From NCBI GenBank assembly GCA_003151955.1, contig PLZB01000078.1, forward strand, positions 18,597 through 82,596: 64,000 bases of DNA, read 5' to 3'. Shown here piece after piece: positions 1 through 8,598 of the stretch (positions are counted from its first letter, which is position 1; the number at the start of each line of letters is the position of its first letter). The notes under the pieces were generated by a model. That model saw only the letters and a program-made list of their open reading frames with translations. It was not told the origin of the DNA and made no database searches. Both the position numbers and the translations under genes were made by a program. The DNA comes from Acidimicrobiaceae bacterium (GTDB taxonomy: Bacteria; Actinomycetota; Acidimicrobiia; Acidimicrobiales; UBA8190).

Positions 1-53
1 CCGAGACCAGGAGGACGGCGACATCGGTATGGACGTGCACGGGGAGCAGCCTC

Positions 54-1994
54 TCACCCGGGCCGGTCGGCCGACAGCCTGCCGGCCCGGCGTCGGCCCC
101 GGTGGGCGTCGATCCCCATGGGGACTCGGGCCACGACCACGTCGTCCCGGCCCCGGAGGGCGGCCGAGAGGACCAGGTCGATCTGGTTGTGGAGGGGCCG
201 GTAGCGGAGGTCGGCGGGGAGGACGACGGGGATGAGGACGACGATCTGGTCGTCCCGTTCCCGGCGGAGCTCGTCGATGAAGTCGACGATGGGCCGGGTC
301 ACCGAGGCGTAGTCGGTGTGGAGGACCCGGAGCTCGACGCCGGGGTCCCAGCGGGCCCAGAGCTCCTCCAGGGAGGCCCCGCCCCGGCTCTGGCCCTGGC
401 CCCGCTCGGCGTCGCCGGCCGGCTCGGACCCCCCCAGCTCGTCGTCGTCGAACTCGACGTTGACGGCGATGACCTCCTGGCCCAGGGAGAGGGCCTCGGC
501 CAGGGCCTGGCCGGTGAGCCGGGAGACCTGGGTGACCGGGACCACGACCGTGGTCCGCCGTCGGTGGGGCCGGGGGGGGACGGTCCCGAGGCCGAGCTCG
601 GTGCCGGCCCGGCGGTAGTAGGCCCGGATGCGGTGGAAGACGACGATGAAGGCGGGGACGGCCACCACGACGACCCAGGCCCCCTCGGTGAATTTCGAGA
701 CCAGGAAGATGAGGGTGGACACCCCCGTGACGACCGCCCCCGTCCCGTTGACGGCCGCCTTCCGGCGCCACCCGACGGGCCGGGTCCGCCACCAGTGGAC
801 GACCAGGCCGACCTGGGACAGGGTGAACCCGGTGAAGACCCCGATGGCGAACATGGGGATGAGGGCGTTGGTGTTCCCCCGGACCGCCACCAGGAGCACG
901 GCGGAGAAGAGGGAGAGCACCCAGATCCCGTTGGTGAAGACGAGCCGGTCCCCCCGGAGGGAGAATCGGTGGGGGAGGTGGTCGTCCCGGGCCAGGAGGC
1001 TGGCCAGGATGGGGAGCCCCCCGAAGGAGGTGTTGGCCGCCAGGGCCAGGACCAGGGTGATGGTGATCGACACCAGGTAGTAGGCCCAGTGCCGGCCCAC
1101 CGCCGCCCCCATGACCTGGCTGAGGACGGTCTGGCCGGAGCGGGGACCGACGTGGAACCGCCGGACCAGGACGGCCAGGCCGGCCAGCATCACGGCCAGG
1201 ATGACCCCGAGGAGGAGCTCGGTCCGCTTGGCCGTCCGGGTCCGGGGCTTCTTGAACAGGGGGACCCCGTTGGCGATGGCCTCCACGCCGGTCAGGGCCG
1301 TGCAGCCCGCCGCGAAGGCCTTCAGGACGAGGAGGATCCCGACCGTCTCGAGGCCCCGGGCGGGGACGGTGGACCGGCCCACCTGGGGGAGCTGGGTCCC
1401 CAGGGGGTGGATCAGGCCCACGGCGATGACGCCGAGGAGGCCGACGATGAAGACGGTGGTGGGGAGGAGGAAGGCCCGGGCCGACTCCCCGAGGCCCCGG
1501 AGGTTCAGCAAGGTGATGACGGCCAGGGTGCCCAGGCAGAGGGGGACGGTGGCTCCGGTGAGCCTGGGGTAGGCCGAGGTGAGGGCCCCGACGCCGGCGG
1601 CGATGGAGACGGCCACGGTGAGGGTGTAGTCGACGATGAGGGAGGCGGCCGCCAGCTGGCTGGCCCCGGGACCGAGGTTGGCCCGGGAGACGGCGTAGGC
1701 GCCGCCCCCGCCCGGGTAGGCGTCGATGACCTGGCGGTAGGAGACGACCAGGACGGCCAGGAGGGCGATGATGGCGAGGGTGACGGGGAGGACGAGGTGG
1801 AGGGCGCCGGCCCCGGCCCCGGCCAGAACGACGAGGATGGCCTCGGGGCCGTAGGCGACGGAGGTCAGGGCGTCGAGGGACAGGGCCGGGAGGCCCTCCA
1901 CGGAGCTGATCTCCTGGCTGGCTGCCTCCCCGGCCCGCAGGGGCCGGCCGATGAGGACCCGCCAGGTGGTGGCCAGAGCTGGACCTCGACGCAT
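54..1994 (-). CDS. KimA-like APC-superfamily permease
   Basis: A 646-residue integral membrane protein. About twelve hydrophobic segments fill residues 40-480, beginning with the APC-type N-terminus (LSLDALTSVAYGPEA) and a glycine-rich unwound helix (PGGGGAYAVSRANLG). A hydrophilic C-terminal domain of about 150 residues follows. This length and layout match the KimA/YdaO potassium importers, which take up K+ with protons and are often regulated by c-di-AMP through the cytosolic tail. That substrate is inferred from family resemblance; an amino-acid permease is the main alternative. The ATG at 1994 lies 13 bp after the stop of the dimethylformamidase-like gene, so it is probably the last gene of a three-gene transcript starting near 5940. 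I see no ydaO riboswitch ahead of that transcript. Confidence 0.8.
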   Translation of the reverse strand: MRRGPALATTWRVLIGRPLRAGEAASQEISSVEGLPALSLDALTSVAYGPEAILVVLAGAGAGALHLVLPVTLAIIALLAVLVVSYRQVIDAYPGGGGAYAVSRANLGPGASQLAAASLIVDYTLTVAVSIAAGVGALTSAYPRLTGATVPLCLGTLAVITLLNLRGLGESARAFLLPTTVFIVGLLGVIAVGLIHPLGTQLPQVGRSTVPARGLETVGILLVLKAFAAGCTALTGVEAIANGVPLFKKPRTRTAKRTELLLGVILAVMLAGLAVLVRRFHVGPRSGQTVLSQVMGAAVGRHWAYYLVSITITLVLALAANTSFGGLPILASLLARDDHLPHRFSLRGDRLVFTNGIWVLSLFSAVLLVAVRGNTNALIPMFAIGVFTGFTLSQVGLVVHWWRTRPVGWRRKAAVNGTGAVVTGVSTLIFLVSKFTEGAWVVVVAVPAFIVVFHRIRAYYRRAGTELGLGTVPPRPHRRRTTVVVPVTQVSRLTGQALAEALSLGQEVIAVNVEFDDDELGGSEPAGDAERGQGQSRGGASLEELWARWDPGVELRVLHTDYASVTRPIVDFIDELRRERDDQIVVLIPVVLPADLRYRPLHNQIDLVLSAALRGRDDVVVARVPMGIDAHRGRRRAGRLSADRPG

Positions 1995-2007
1995 GGCCCG
2001 ACCCGCC

Positions 2008-3780
2008 TCAGGTCGTTCCGGCCGGGTTGGGAGCGGCCGGCAGGGGCTTGCCCCCGTAGGCGGCCCGCCAGGTCCCCTGGGAGGGGTGGGAGGCCGACCC
2101 GGGCCCGCCCCCGAGGACGGAGTAGACGTTCTCCATGATCCGCAGGAGGTGGGCCGTGACCCCGGGGACGGCGGCCGGGACGATGTCGGTCGGGAACCCC
2201 GTCGTGTTCACCATCCCCCCGATCCAGGTGGCGTTCCCGGTGGCGAAGACCCCGCCCCCACCGGGCTGGGTCCACCAGGTCATGTCCGAGGAGTTCCCTC
2301 CCCGGTTGGCCACCGGGGAGTGGGCCACCACGTCGACGGTGTCCGATCCGGCCTGGCCCGGCACGTAGCGGTCGAATTCCCCCTGGACCACCTTGGGGAG
2401 CCGTTGGCCCGCCGTCAGGCCGACCCCGGCCAGGACCCAGTGGCCGGGGTCGGTGACGACCAGATCGGCCTCGGCTCCGATGTCCTGGTAGGTGGCCCCG
2501 ATGAGGGTGCACTCGGGCTGGTCGACGGGGGGGTCGGGCCAGTTGACGGTGGTGAGGGCGGGTTGGCTGGCGGCCAGGGGGTCCTCGGCCGCCGACTTGT
2601 AGCAGACCTGGTGCCGGTTCGGTCCGACGGGGGAGTCCTCGAAGCGGATCTGCCGGTAGCAGGCGTTGGCCCCGAGGAAGCCCAGGTTCACCCCTGCCGT
2701 CACGGCGGCGGCCGCCCCCTGGCGCATCGGGGCCGACCAGTACTCGTCGTGGCCGAGGCTGAGGAGCCCCCGGTGCCGGAGGAGGAGGTCGGGCCGGGCG
2801 TGGAGGTCGACGTCGGTCCAGTAGGTGACGTCGAGGCCGAGCCGTTCGACGTCGTAGACGACGGGGAGCTCGTTGCCGATGTAGTCGGCCGCCCCCGAGG
2901 CCCAGGCCCAGGAGTAGGGCCGGTCGAAGGAGACGACCCGGGCCCGGTGCTCGAAGCTCCCTCCGCCCGGGCTCTGGTCGTAGGAGAGCCCCCCGTCGGC
3001 CCGCCCGTAGTAGAGGCTGTAGCCCCCCCAGAGGTTGTAGGCCTGCCAGGTGGTCACACTGTGCTGGACGACGAGGGCGGCGGTGGAGGCGTCGTCGCGG
3101 ACGCAGAGGGGGACGTACTGCTCCTCCCCCCCCACGCCGACCAGCTTGAGGAGGTAGCTCCCGGGCACCCAGTCGGCTGTGACCGGGAGGGTGGTCGAGG
3201 GGGTCCAGTGGCACTCCACGGTGTGGAGGCCCGGGTCCAGCACCGGCGGGGGCTGGACGGTGCCGACCACCTCGGGCGAGGTCCAGATGAGCCGGCCCCC
3301 GATCCCCTGGTAGTAGCCCATCCGATAGGCCTCGACGTGGAAGCTGGCCGCCCCGGTGTTGACGTAGAGGGTGACCTCGTCCCCGGCCACGGCGCTGACC
3401 TGGCCGGCGAACCCCTCGATGGACCGGGGGGTCTGGGCCGTCGGGATCCACCAGGGTGTCCCCGGTCGGGCGTTCTCGGCCATCACGGCCGGCGAGGTCG
3501 GGAGCATGACCCCGTCGGCGCTCTCGGCCATGACGGTGGCCGGTTCGGTCGTGGTCGTTGTCGCGGTGACCGGTCTGGTCGTCGTGGTCGTCGACCGGGC
3601 CACCCGGGGCCGGCTCCCGCCACCGGCCAGGGCCTCGTCGAGGCCGAGGGCGGCGCCGCCCACCACCACCAGGGACCCGGCCGCCACCGCGGCCCGGCGG
3701 AGGAAGAACCGCCGGCTCACCGCCGTGTCGGCCCGGCGCCGGTCGCTCCGGCTGACCGGGGGTCCGGTCCCGTCGTCCAT
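2008..3780 (-). CDS. Tat-exported N,N-dimethylformamidase-like protein
   Basis: A 590-residue protein with a clear twin-arginine signal near residue 22 (SRRFFLRRAAVAAG, then a hydrophobic stretch), so it should be exported folded. The rest resembles the large (beta) subunit domain of N,N-dimethylformamidase, including the conserved WQAYNLWGGYSLYYG segment about one third in and a GHDEYWS segment further on. Known members hydrolyse dimethylformamide using a mononuclear iron site, but most genomic homologues have no tested substrate. No small alpha subunit gene is adjacent, so the activity is unproven. The ATG follows the kelch-protein stop by one base (TGAGATG), so the two are probably translationally coupled. 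A Thr-rich linker (residues about 60-85) separates the signal from the domain. Confidence 0.78.
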   Translation of the reverse strand: MDDGTGPPVSRSDRRRADTAVSRRFFLRRAAVAAGSLVVVGGAALGLDEALAGGGSRPRVARSTTTTTRPVTATTTTTEPATVMAESADGVMLPTSPAVMAENARPGTPWWIPTAQTPRSIEGFAGQVSAVAGDEVTLYVNTGAASFHVEAYRMGYYQGIGGRLIWTSPEVVGTVQPPPVLDPGLHTVECHWTPSTTLPVTADWVPGSYLLKLVGVGGEEQYVPLCVRDDASTAALVVQHSVTTWQAYNLWGGYSLYYGRADGGLSYDQSPGGGSFEHRARVVSFDRPYSWAWASGAADYIGNELPVVYDVERLGLDVTYWTDVDLHARPDLLLRHRGLLSLGHDEYWSAPMRQGAAAAVTAGVNLGFLGANACYRQIRFEDSPVGPNRHQVCYKSAAEDPLAASQPALTTVNWPDPPVDQPECTLIGATYQDIGAEADLVVTDPGHWVLAGVGLTAGQRLPKVVQGEFDRYVPGQAGSDTVDVVAHSPVANRGGNSSDMTWWTQPGGGGVFATGNATWIGGMVNTTGFPTDIVPAAVPGVTAHLLRIMENVYSVLGGGPGSASHPSQGTWRAAYGGKPLPAAPNPAGTT

Positions 3781-3781
3781 C

Positions 3782-5938
3782 TCAGCCCGTGTTGGGGTGG
3801 GTCGGGGTCGAGCCGTCCGGGGCCAGGAGGTCGAAGCCGTCCGGGGTGTTGAGGAGCCCGGGCCCGGTCCCCTGGATGTCGGGTGTCCCGTACTGCCAGA
3901 CCACCGCTCCCGTGGCCGGGTCGTAGGCCACCATCCTGTTGCGGTAGTCGTCGTTGGCCAGGAGGACCCCGCTCGGGAGCATCTCCACCAGGGAGGGCTG
4001 GTTGAGCTCCCCGAGGCCGCTGTGGGGCCGGAGGGTGTAGAGGATCTGGCCCTCCCGGTTGAATTCGAGGATGGCCCCGGGGTGGGAGTAGTCGGCGATC
4101 AGGTAGAGGTCGGGTCCGAGCTGCTGGGGGTCCGAGGGGTAGGCGATGGGGAGGTGGAGCGTCCAGACCATCGTGCCCGTCGGGGTGTACTCGGTGACCC
4201 AGGAGCCCTTGATCTCGGACACGAGCACGTTCCCGTCGGCGAGCGGGGTGTCCCCGTTCGGGCTCCCGACGTCGGCGGGAGGGTTGTGGGTGCAGACCCC
4301 GTTGGTGCCGATCTGGCTGGCCACGGTCCCGTCGGGATTGATGAAGAGGATCCGGCAGTTGTAGGCATCGGCCACGGTGATCTGGCCGTTGCGCAGGAGG
4401 TAGGCGTCGTCGGGGGTGTTCAGGTAGCCGGCGTCGGGGCTCTTCACCTTGGTGTGGCCGTAGCTCCAGAGGACCGTCCCGGAGGGGTAGGCGATCTGGA
4501 CGATGGTCTGGTTGTCCTCCTGGTTGGAGACGATCTCGGTCCCCTTCTTGGCGAAGAAGGCGTCGTCGGGGAAGTAGAACCCGGTCGGCGGGGCGGCGGC
4601 GGTGGGCGAGGGGTAGGTCCAGGTGATCTGGGCCGTGTCGTCGAGGAGGAGGAGCCGGTCGTTGCCCCGGTCGGCCACCAGGAGCTTGTCCCCGAAGTAG
4701 GGGGACCCCGCCCCCGGTGCCCCCACCGTCCCGAAGGCGGGGTTGGGGACGAGCATCTCGACGGTCGAGAGGGGCTTCCCGGCGTTCTCCCCCCCGATGA
4801 GCCAGGCCCGGTTCCCGATGACGGTGACCCCGGCGTAGCTGGTGCCCACCGGCAGGGTCCCGGCCGGGGCCACCATGTTGGTGGTGGGGTCATAGGCCCA
4901 GACGGCCGTCTCTGGCGCACCCGCTGTCCCCGTTCCCGCCGTGGTCGTCCCCCCGGCCAGGTAGAGGTGGCCCCCCAGGACGGCAGCCGAGGCCCCGGTC
5001 ACGGCCCGGGTCAGGTGGCCGGCCACGGTGACGGTCTTCCGGACGGTGTCGAGGACCTGGATGTCGTCGACAGGCTGCCCGGCTGACGTCCCCCCGACGG
5101 CCTCGCCGCCCAGGACGTAGATCTTGGTGCCGACGGCGGCCACGGCCGGGTACCGGACCGCTACCGGAAGCTGGGCCACGACGGTGAAGTGGGTTCCGTC
5201 CGTGGTGGCGAGGACGGCCGGGTCGGGGTTGGTGCCGTCGTAGCCGCCGATCAGGTAGCTGGTGGCCCCCACCGTGACGGCCACGGCGTCGGAGCGGGGT
5301 TGGGGCAACTGGCCCACCACCGTCCCCGGGGTGGCGGTCGGGGCCGTGGCGGTGGTGACGACCCCGGTGATGTCCGGGGCGGCCGCCGGCGCCGTGGGGG
5401 CGGTGGCCGCAGGAGCGGGGGCGGGGGTCGGGGCCGGGAAGGACTCGACGTCGGCCACCGTGTTCGGGGAGCCTCCGCCGAAGAGGAAGCCCTGGCTCCC
5501 GACCAGGGCCCCCGCCGCGTCGTGGACGGCGGCGGCGAGCTTCCCCTGATTGGTCTCGTCGCCGGTGGCGGTGTCGACGGTGAAGATCCCGCTGTCGGAG
5601 TTCCCGGCGCTGTCGAGCCCCCCGACGACCTCGAGGGAGGTCCCGCCGGCCGGGAGGACGACGGGTCGGGAGACGGCGGCGGTGAGGGTCCAGGGGAGGA
5701 CCCCGGCCTCGATGGCGGGCGCCGCCGGCGGGGGGGCCGGGGTGGTGGGTTTCGGGGACTTCGATCCGGTGTTCCCCGACGAGTTTCCCGTGATGGAGGA
5801 AAGGCCCAGGCCGACGATGACGAGGAGGACGAGGAGGACGGCCAGGGCCCCGGCCCGCCGGCGGCGGAGCTGGGCCCGTCGCTGGGCCAGCTGCCGGCGT
5901 CGGGCGCGGGGAAGGATGGAGGGAGGGGCCGGTGTCAT
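3782..5938 (-). CDS. Membrane-anchored kelch / beta-propeller protein
   Basis: Using the ATG at 5938 the product is about 718 residues; an in-frame ATG at 5992 would add 18. A basic segment (RRRQLAQRRAQLRRRR) is followed by one transmembrane helix (LAVLLVLLVIVGLGLSSI), giving a short cytoplasmic tail and a large extracytoplasmic domain. A Pro/Ala/Thr linker leads to kelch-like repeats (SYLIGGYDG, KIYVLGGEA, HLYLAGGTT, RAWLIGGEN). A second set of NHL/PQQ-like blades follows (LLVADRGNDRLLLLD, QITVADAYNCRILFINPDG, VAYDPATGAVVWQYG). This suggests two propellers used for binding rather than catalysis. It is first in a tight operon with the exported dimethylformamidase-like protein and the KimA-like permease. 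Its ligand is unknown. Confidence 0.72.
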   Translation of the reverse strand: MTPAPPSILPRARRRQLAQRRAQLRRRRAGALAVLLVLLVIVGLGLSSITGNSSGNTGSKSPKPTTPAPPPAAPAIEAGVLPWTLTAAVSRPVVLPAGGTSLEVVGGLDSAGNSDSGIFTVDTATGDETNQGKLAAAVHDAAGALVGSQGFLFGGGSPNTVADVESFPAPTPAPAPAATAPTAPAAAPDITGVVTTATAPTATPGTVVGQLPQPRSDAVAVTVGATSYLIGGYDGTNPDPAVLATTDGTHFTVVAQLPVAVRYPAVAAVGTKIYVLGGEAVGGTSAGQPVDDIQVLDTVRKTVTVAGHLTRAVTGASAAVLGGHLYLAGGTTTAGTGTAGAPETAVWAYDPTTNMVAPAGTLPVGTSYAGVTVIGNRAWLIGGENAGKPLSTVEMLVPNPAFGTVGAPGAGSPYFGDKLLVADRGNDRLLLLDDTAQITWTYPSPTAAAPPTGFYFPDDAFFAKKGTEIVSNQEDNQTIVQIAYPSGTVLWSYGHTKVKSPDAGYLNTPDDAYLLRNGQITVADAYNCRILFINPDGTVASQIGTNGVCTHNPPADVGSPNGDTPLADGNVLVSEIKGSWVTEYTPTGTMVWTLHLPIAYPSDPQQLGPDLYLIADYSHPGAILEFNREGQILYTLRPHSGLGELNQPSLVEMLPSGVLLANDDYRNRMVAYDPATGAVVWQYGTPDIQGTGPGLLNTPDGFDLLAPDGSTPTHPNTG

Positions 5939-6053
5939 GGTCGCGGTGGGGGCCTTCAGCTCAGGTTGTCGGCGCGCGTGGACAGGGTCCACGCCGCCAC
6001 CAGGAAGTCCACAGTGTAGAGATCCCCGACCCCGACCAGGTGTCTCCCGCTGC

Positions 6054-6896
6054 TCACCCCGGGCTCGGAGGGGCGAGGGCGGGTCGCCGCCGGAGCCGGC
6101 TCCAGAGGCCGAGGAAGGCGGTGACGGCGACGGCGACGTAGAGGACCCAGGTCATGACCTCGAGGGGGTTGGGCTGGCTGACGTAGCCGAAGAAGCTGTG
6201 GACGACGTCGCCGAGGGCGCTCTCCTCGGAGAGGAGCCGGCCCGAGTTCCAGAGGGGGCGGGTGAGGAAGGGGAGCCAGCCGAGGTGCTGGAGGTTCTCG
6301 ACGGCGTCGACGAGGAGGCCGGCGGCGAAGACCATGAGGAGGGCCCCGACCACCTTGAAGAAGGCCACCACGTTGATCCGGCGTCCCAGCCGGTAGATGA
6401 AGAAGGCCAGGGCCAGGGAGATGACCAGGCCGGTCACCGCTCCGGTCATGGCCGAGGCGGCCGAGGTCGAGAAGACGATGGCCAGGGTGAAGACCACGGT
6501 CTCCACCCCCTCCCGGCCCACGGCCTGGAAGGCGATGAAGCCGATGCTCCTCCGGGCCCCCCCGGTCAGGGCCTCGTCGGTCCGGGCCCGGAGCTCGGAG
6601 GTGAACTGCCGGGCGTGGTTCCGCATCCAGAAGGTCATGTAGGTGAGGAGGACGGCGGCCAGGAGGTAGGTGGCGGTCTCGAAGATGGTCTGGACCCGGG
6701 AGCCGGCGTAGGTCCGGATGGTGAAGTAGGCGGCCACCCCGGCCCCCCCCGACAGGATGAGGGCGGCGGCCACCCCGAGGAAGACGTCCCGGAAGTACCG
6801 TCGCTGGCCGATCTGCTGGAGGTAGGCCAGCAGGATGGCCACGATCATGCTCGCCTCGATCCCCTCCCGGAGAAAGATCACGAACGTGGCGACCAT
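6054..6896 (-). CDS. FTR1-family iron permease
   Basis: A 280-residue polytopic membrane protein with the two REGxE motifs that define FTR1/EfeU iron permeases: FLREGIEAS at residue 8 and GREGVETVVF near residue 136. These glutamates bind iron in characterised members. No EfeO or EfeB partner is adjacent, so the oxidation or delivery step must be encoded elsewhere or be absent. The start at 6896 is preceded by GGGAGGGG at good spacing. The gene is divergent from a DtxR-family repressor, and a perfect DtxR-like palindrome lies inside its promoter, so iron-dependent repression is likely. Confidence 0.9.
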   Translation of the reverse strand: MVATFVIFLREGIEASMIVAILLAYLQQIGQRRYFRDVFLGVAAALILSGGAGVAAYFTIRTYAGSRVQTIFETATYLLAAVLLTYMTFWMRNHARQFTSELRARTDEALTGGARRSIGFIAFQAVGREGVETVVFTLAIVFSTSAASAMTGAVTGLVISLALAFFIYRLGRRINVVAFFKVVGALLMVFAAGLLVDAVENLQHLGWLPFLTRPLWNSGRLLSEESALGDVVHSFFGYVSQPNPLEVMTWVLYVAVAVTAFLGLWSRLRRRPALAPPSPG

Positions 6897-6955
6897 CGAC
6901 CCCTCCCGTCAGGCCGGTCGGGGGGCTCCCCCGGGGTAGGCCCCCCGTCCCTCAG

Positions 6956-6985
6956 AGATTAGGGCACCCTAATATTGGATGTCAA
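6956..6985 (-). promoter_or_regulatory. Predicted FTR1 promoter
   Basis: On the minus strand a perfect -35 TTGACA (6985-6980) is followed after 18 bp by TAATCT (6961-6956), a plausible -10. The metal-regulator palindrome at 6958-6973 lies across the spacer and -10, so binding there should block RNA polymerase. Confidence 0.6.
6958..6973. promoter_or_regulatory. DtxR/IdeR-like operator
   Basis: Perfect inverted repeat ATTAGGG-CA-CCCTAAT, close to the TTAGG...CCTAA core of DtxR/IdeR boxes. It is 61 bp upstream of the FTR1 start and 66 bp upstream of the divergent DtxR-family gene, so it could regulate both. Confidence 0.8.
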
Positions 6986-7039
6986 TCCACCCTCATCCAT
7001 CCCTGTCGCCCGTCCGCCCATCCCCGTTAGGCTCGGCCC

Positions 7040-7699
7040 ATGACCGACGGCTTCCACCCCCCGGTGGAGGAGTACCTCGAGACGATCCAGTCCCTCACCG
7101 AGGAGGGCACCCCTGTCATCCAGGCCCGGATCGCCGAGCGCCTGGGCCGGTCGGCCCCCTCCGTCTCCGAGATGCTCGATCGCCTCACCGCCGACGGCTA
7201 TGTCAACCGCTCGGGCCGGGTCATCGCCCTCACCGACGAGGGCCAGGCCGTGGCCGACAGCGTGATCCGGAAGCACCGCCTGGCCGAGCGGCTCCTCGTC
7301 GACGTCATCGGCCTCCCCTGGCACATGGCCCACCTCGAGGCCGGCCGGTGGGAGCACGTCATCTCCGACGAGGTCGAGACCAGGCTCGTGGCCCTCCTCG
7401 GCAATCCCTCCACCTGCCCCCACGGGAACCCCATCCCCGGCTCCCCCCCCGTCCCCCGCTCCCAGGTCAGCCTGGCCGACACCGCCACCGGGGACACGGT
7501 CCGCCTGGAGCGGATCACCGAGGAGATCGAGCTCGACATGGCCTCCCTCCAGTACCTCGACGAGCACGGCCTCATCCCCGGCTGCGAGGTCACCCTCCGG
7601 GACCGGGCCCCCGACGGCACCCTGACCCTCGACCTCGACGGCAACGCCGTGGCCCTCGGCCCGGCGCTGTGCCGCCAGCTCTTCGTCGCCGCGGCCTGA
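7040..7699 (+). CDS. DtxR/IdeR-family metal-dependent repressor
   Basis: A 219-residue protein with the standard DtxR layout. A winged helix comes first (residues 1-70; EYLETIQSL, ARIAERLGRSAPSVSEMLDRL), then a metal-binding dimerisation domain (about 70-140; LPWHMAHLEAGRWEHVIS, which supplies His and Glu ligands, and PHGNPIPG). A C-terminal SH3/FeoA-like domain covers about 145-219. Members use Fe2+ or Mn2+ as co-repressor. Its position divergent from an FTR1 permease, across a palindromic operator, points to iron. There is no strong ribosome binding site ahead of the ATG. Confidence 0.92.
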   Translation: MTDGFHPPVEEYLETIQSLTEEGTPVIQARIAERLGRSAPSVSEMLDRLTADGYVNRSGRVIALTDEGQAVADSVIRKHRLAERLLVDVIGLPWHMAHLEAGRWEHVISDEVETRLVALLGNPSTCPHGNPIPGSPPVPRSQVSLADTATGDTVRLERITEEIELDMASLQYLDEHGLIPGCEVTLRDRAPDGTLTLDLDGNAVALGPALCRQLFVAAA

Positions 7700-7726
7700 C
7701 GGCTGAGCCTGTCCGGCCGGCTGACC

Positions 7727-7935
7727 ATGGAGGCCGGTGAACCCGAGGGCATGGAGGCGAGGCTCCGGGAGGGGGCCGAGGCCGGGGCCTCCACGCCATG
7801 TACAACCTGGCTTCGCTGGTCGAGGACCGCGGCGAACTCGAGGAGGCCGAGTCGTGGCTTCTCCGGGCGGTGGAGGGTGGTCTGGTCCAGGCCATGCGCC
7901 GGCTGAGCTCCTTCTGCGAGGCCAGCGGCCAAGGA
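7727..7935 (+). pseudogene. Sel1/TPR repeat protein remnant, frameshifted
   Basis: Two reading frames carry one Sel1-like repeat unit. The first gives MEARLREGAEAGA, then the frame breaks near 7797. The second continues MYNLASLVEDRGELEEAESW and RAVEGGLVQAMRRL, the typical Sel1 A-x-x-G...A-M-x-x-L spacing. A single base change near 7797 would join them. No signal for a longer protein exists on either side, so I read it as a decayed fragment that abuts two other remnants. Confidence 0.5.
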
Positions 7936-7950
7936 GAGGCGGGCCTGGAC

Positions 7951-8262
7951 CGGCCCCACCCTGGTGCCGTGAACTCCCAACTCGGGCACTCCGACGTCCT
8001 TTGCCGGCCAGGGCTTCCGGGACGAGAAGATCCACGTAGACCGACTCGCTGCTGATCCAGCGTCCAGGTTGGTCGTCTGGCAGGAAGCCGGCGTCGCGCA
8101 GGGCCGTGGCGACGAGCGGCGCGTCCTTCAGATCCCCGGGACCAACGGCGAGATCACCGTCGGTCGTGTACTCGGCGACGGCCAAGTCGCTGCCGCCGGT
8201 GTGGATGTAGATGTCGGGCCAGGACGTAGAGCGGATCAGGTACGCCAGACATGCTCGTTCTC
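7951..8262 (-). pseudogene. Nucleotidyltransferase-like remnant, frameshifted
   Basis: On the minus strand one frame is open from about 8262 and reads AYLIRSTSWPDIYIHTGGSD and AEYTTDGDLAVGPGDL. It ends with the family-like PVDLLVPEALAGxGRRxAR pattern (here VDLLVPEALAGKGRRSAR). The frame then shifts near 7985, where LGVHGTRVGPVQAR continues in another frame. Proteins with this pattern resemble nucleotidyltransferase toxins paired with AbiEi-like antitoxins, and an AbiEi remnant overlaps directly upstream. The C-terminal half is missing. Function is presumably lost. Confidence 0.45.
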
Positions 8263-8580
8263 GGACATCCAGGTCAGGAGCTCCTCGCCTTCGGACGGCT
8301 GGCGACCCGAACCGGTGAGTAGGTCGACGGCGAGCTGGGTGGGTGCGACCGTGATCAAGCCGTTCCGGACGAGCGTTCGCTCGAAGACGACCTCGTCGAA
8401 GGGTTCTATCAAGTGGACGTTGGCCCCGGCATCGGCGGGCTTGAGCCGCAGGAGATCGGAGGATGCCGCGGCGTCTTCGACGTACAGGGCGGCGGTCCGG
8501 GTCGGAGCGATCGGGGCGTAGCCCTGTGCGGCCAGGGCGCCGGTCGCCGCATATCGGAGCGCAGACCCCCTGAGCCTCAT
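8236..8580 (-). pseudogene. AbiEi-like antitoxin, N-terminally truncated
   Basis: A 114-codon open frame matches the C-terminal part of AbiEi-like proteins of type IV toxin-antitoxin pairs. Visible pieces are LRYAATGALAAQGYAPIAPT, the core ADAGANVHLIEPFDEVVFER, and VAPTQLAVDLLTGSGRQPSEGEELLTWM. The N-terminal winged helix expected before it is absent; the frame begins at 8580, just after the O-methyltransferase stop (the gene upstream on this strand). Its 3' end overlaps the nucleotidyltransferase remnant. Translation of a short product is possible but normal function is unlikely. Confidence 0.5.
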
Positions 8581-8598
8581 CCCAGGGCCGCCCCGGCC

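Noticed and set aside
5939..6053. Possible ydaO-type c-di-AMP riboswitch before the operon holding the KimA-like gene
   Set aside because: The gap is short and I could not find the conserved paired elements; the permease is also third in the operon.
7026..7033. Second DtxR half-site GTTAGGCT next to the repressor start
   Set aside because: Only one arm is present, so it is mentioned as a hint and not called as an operator.
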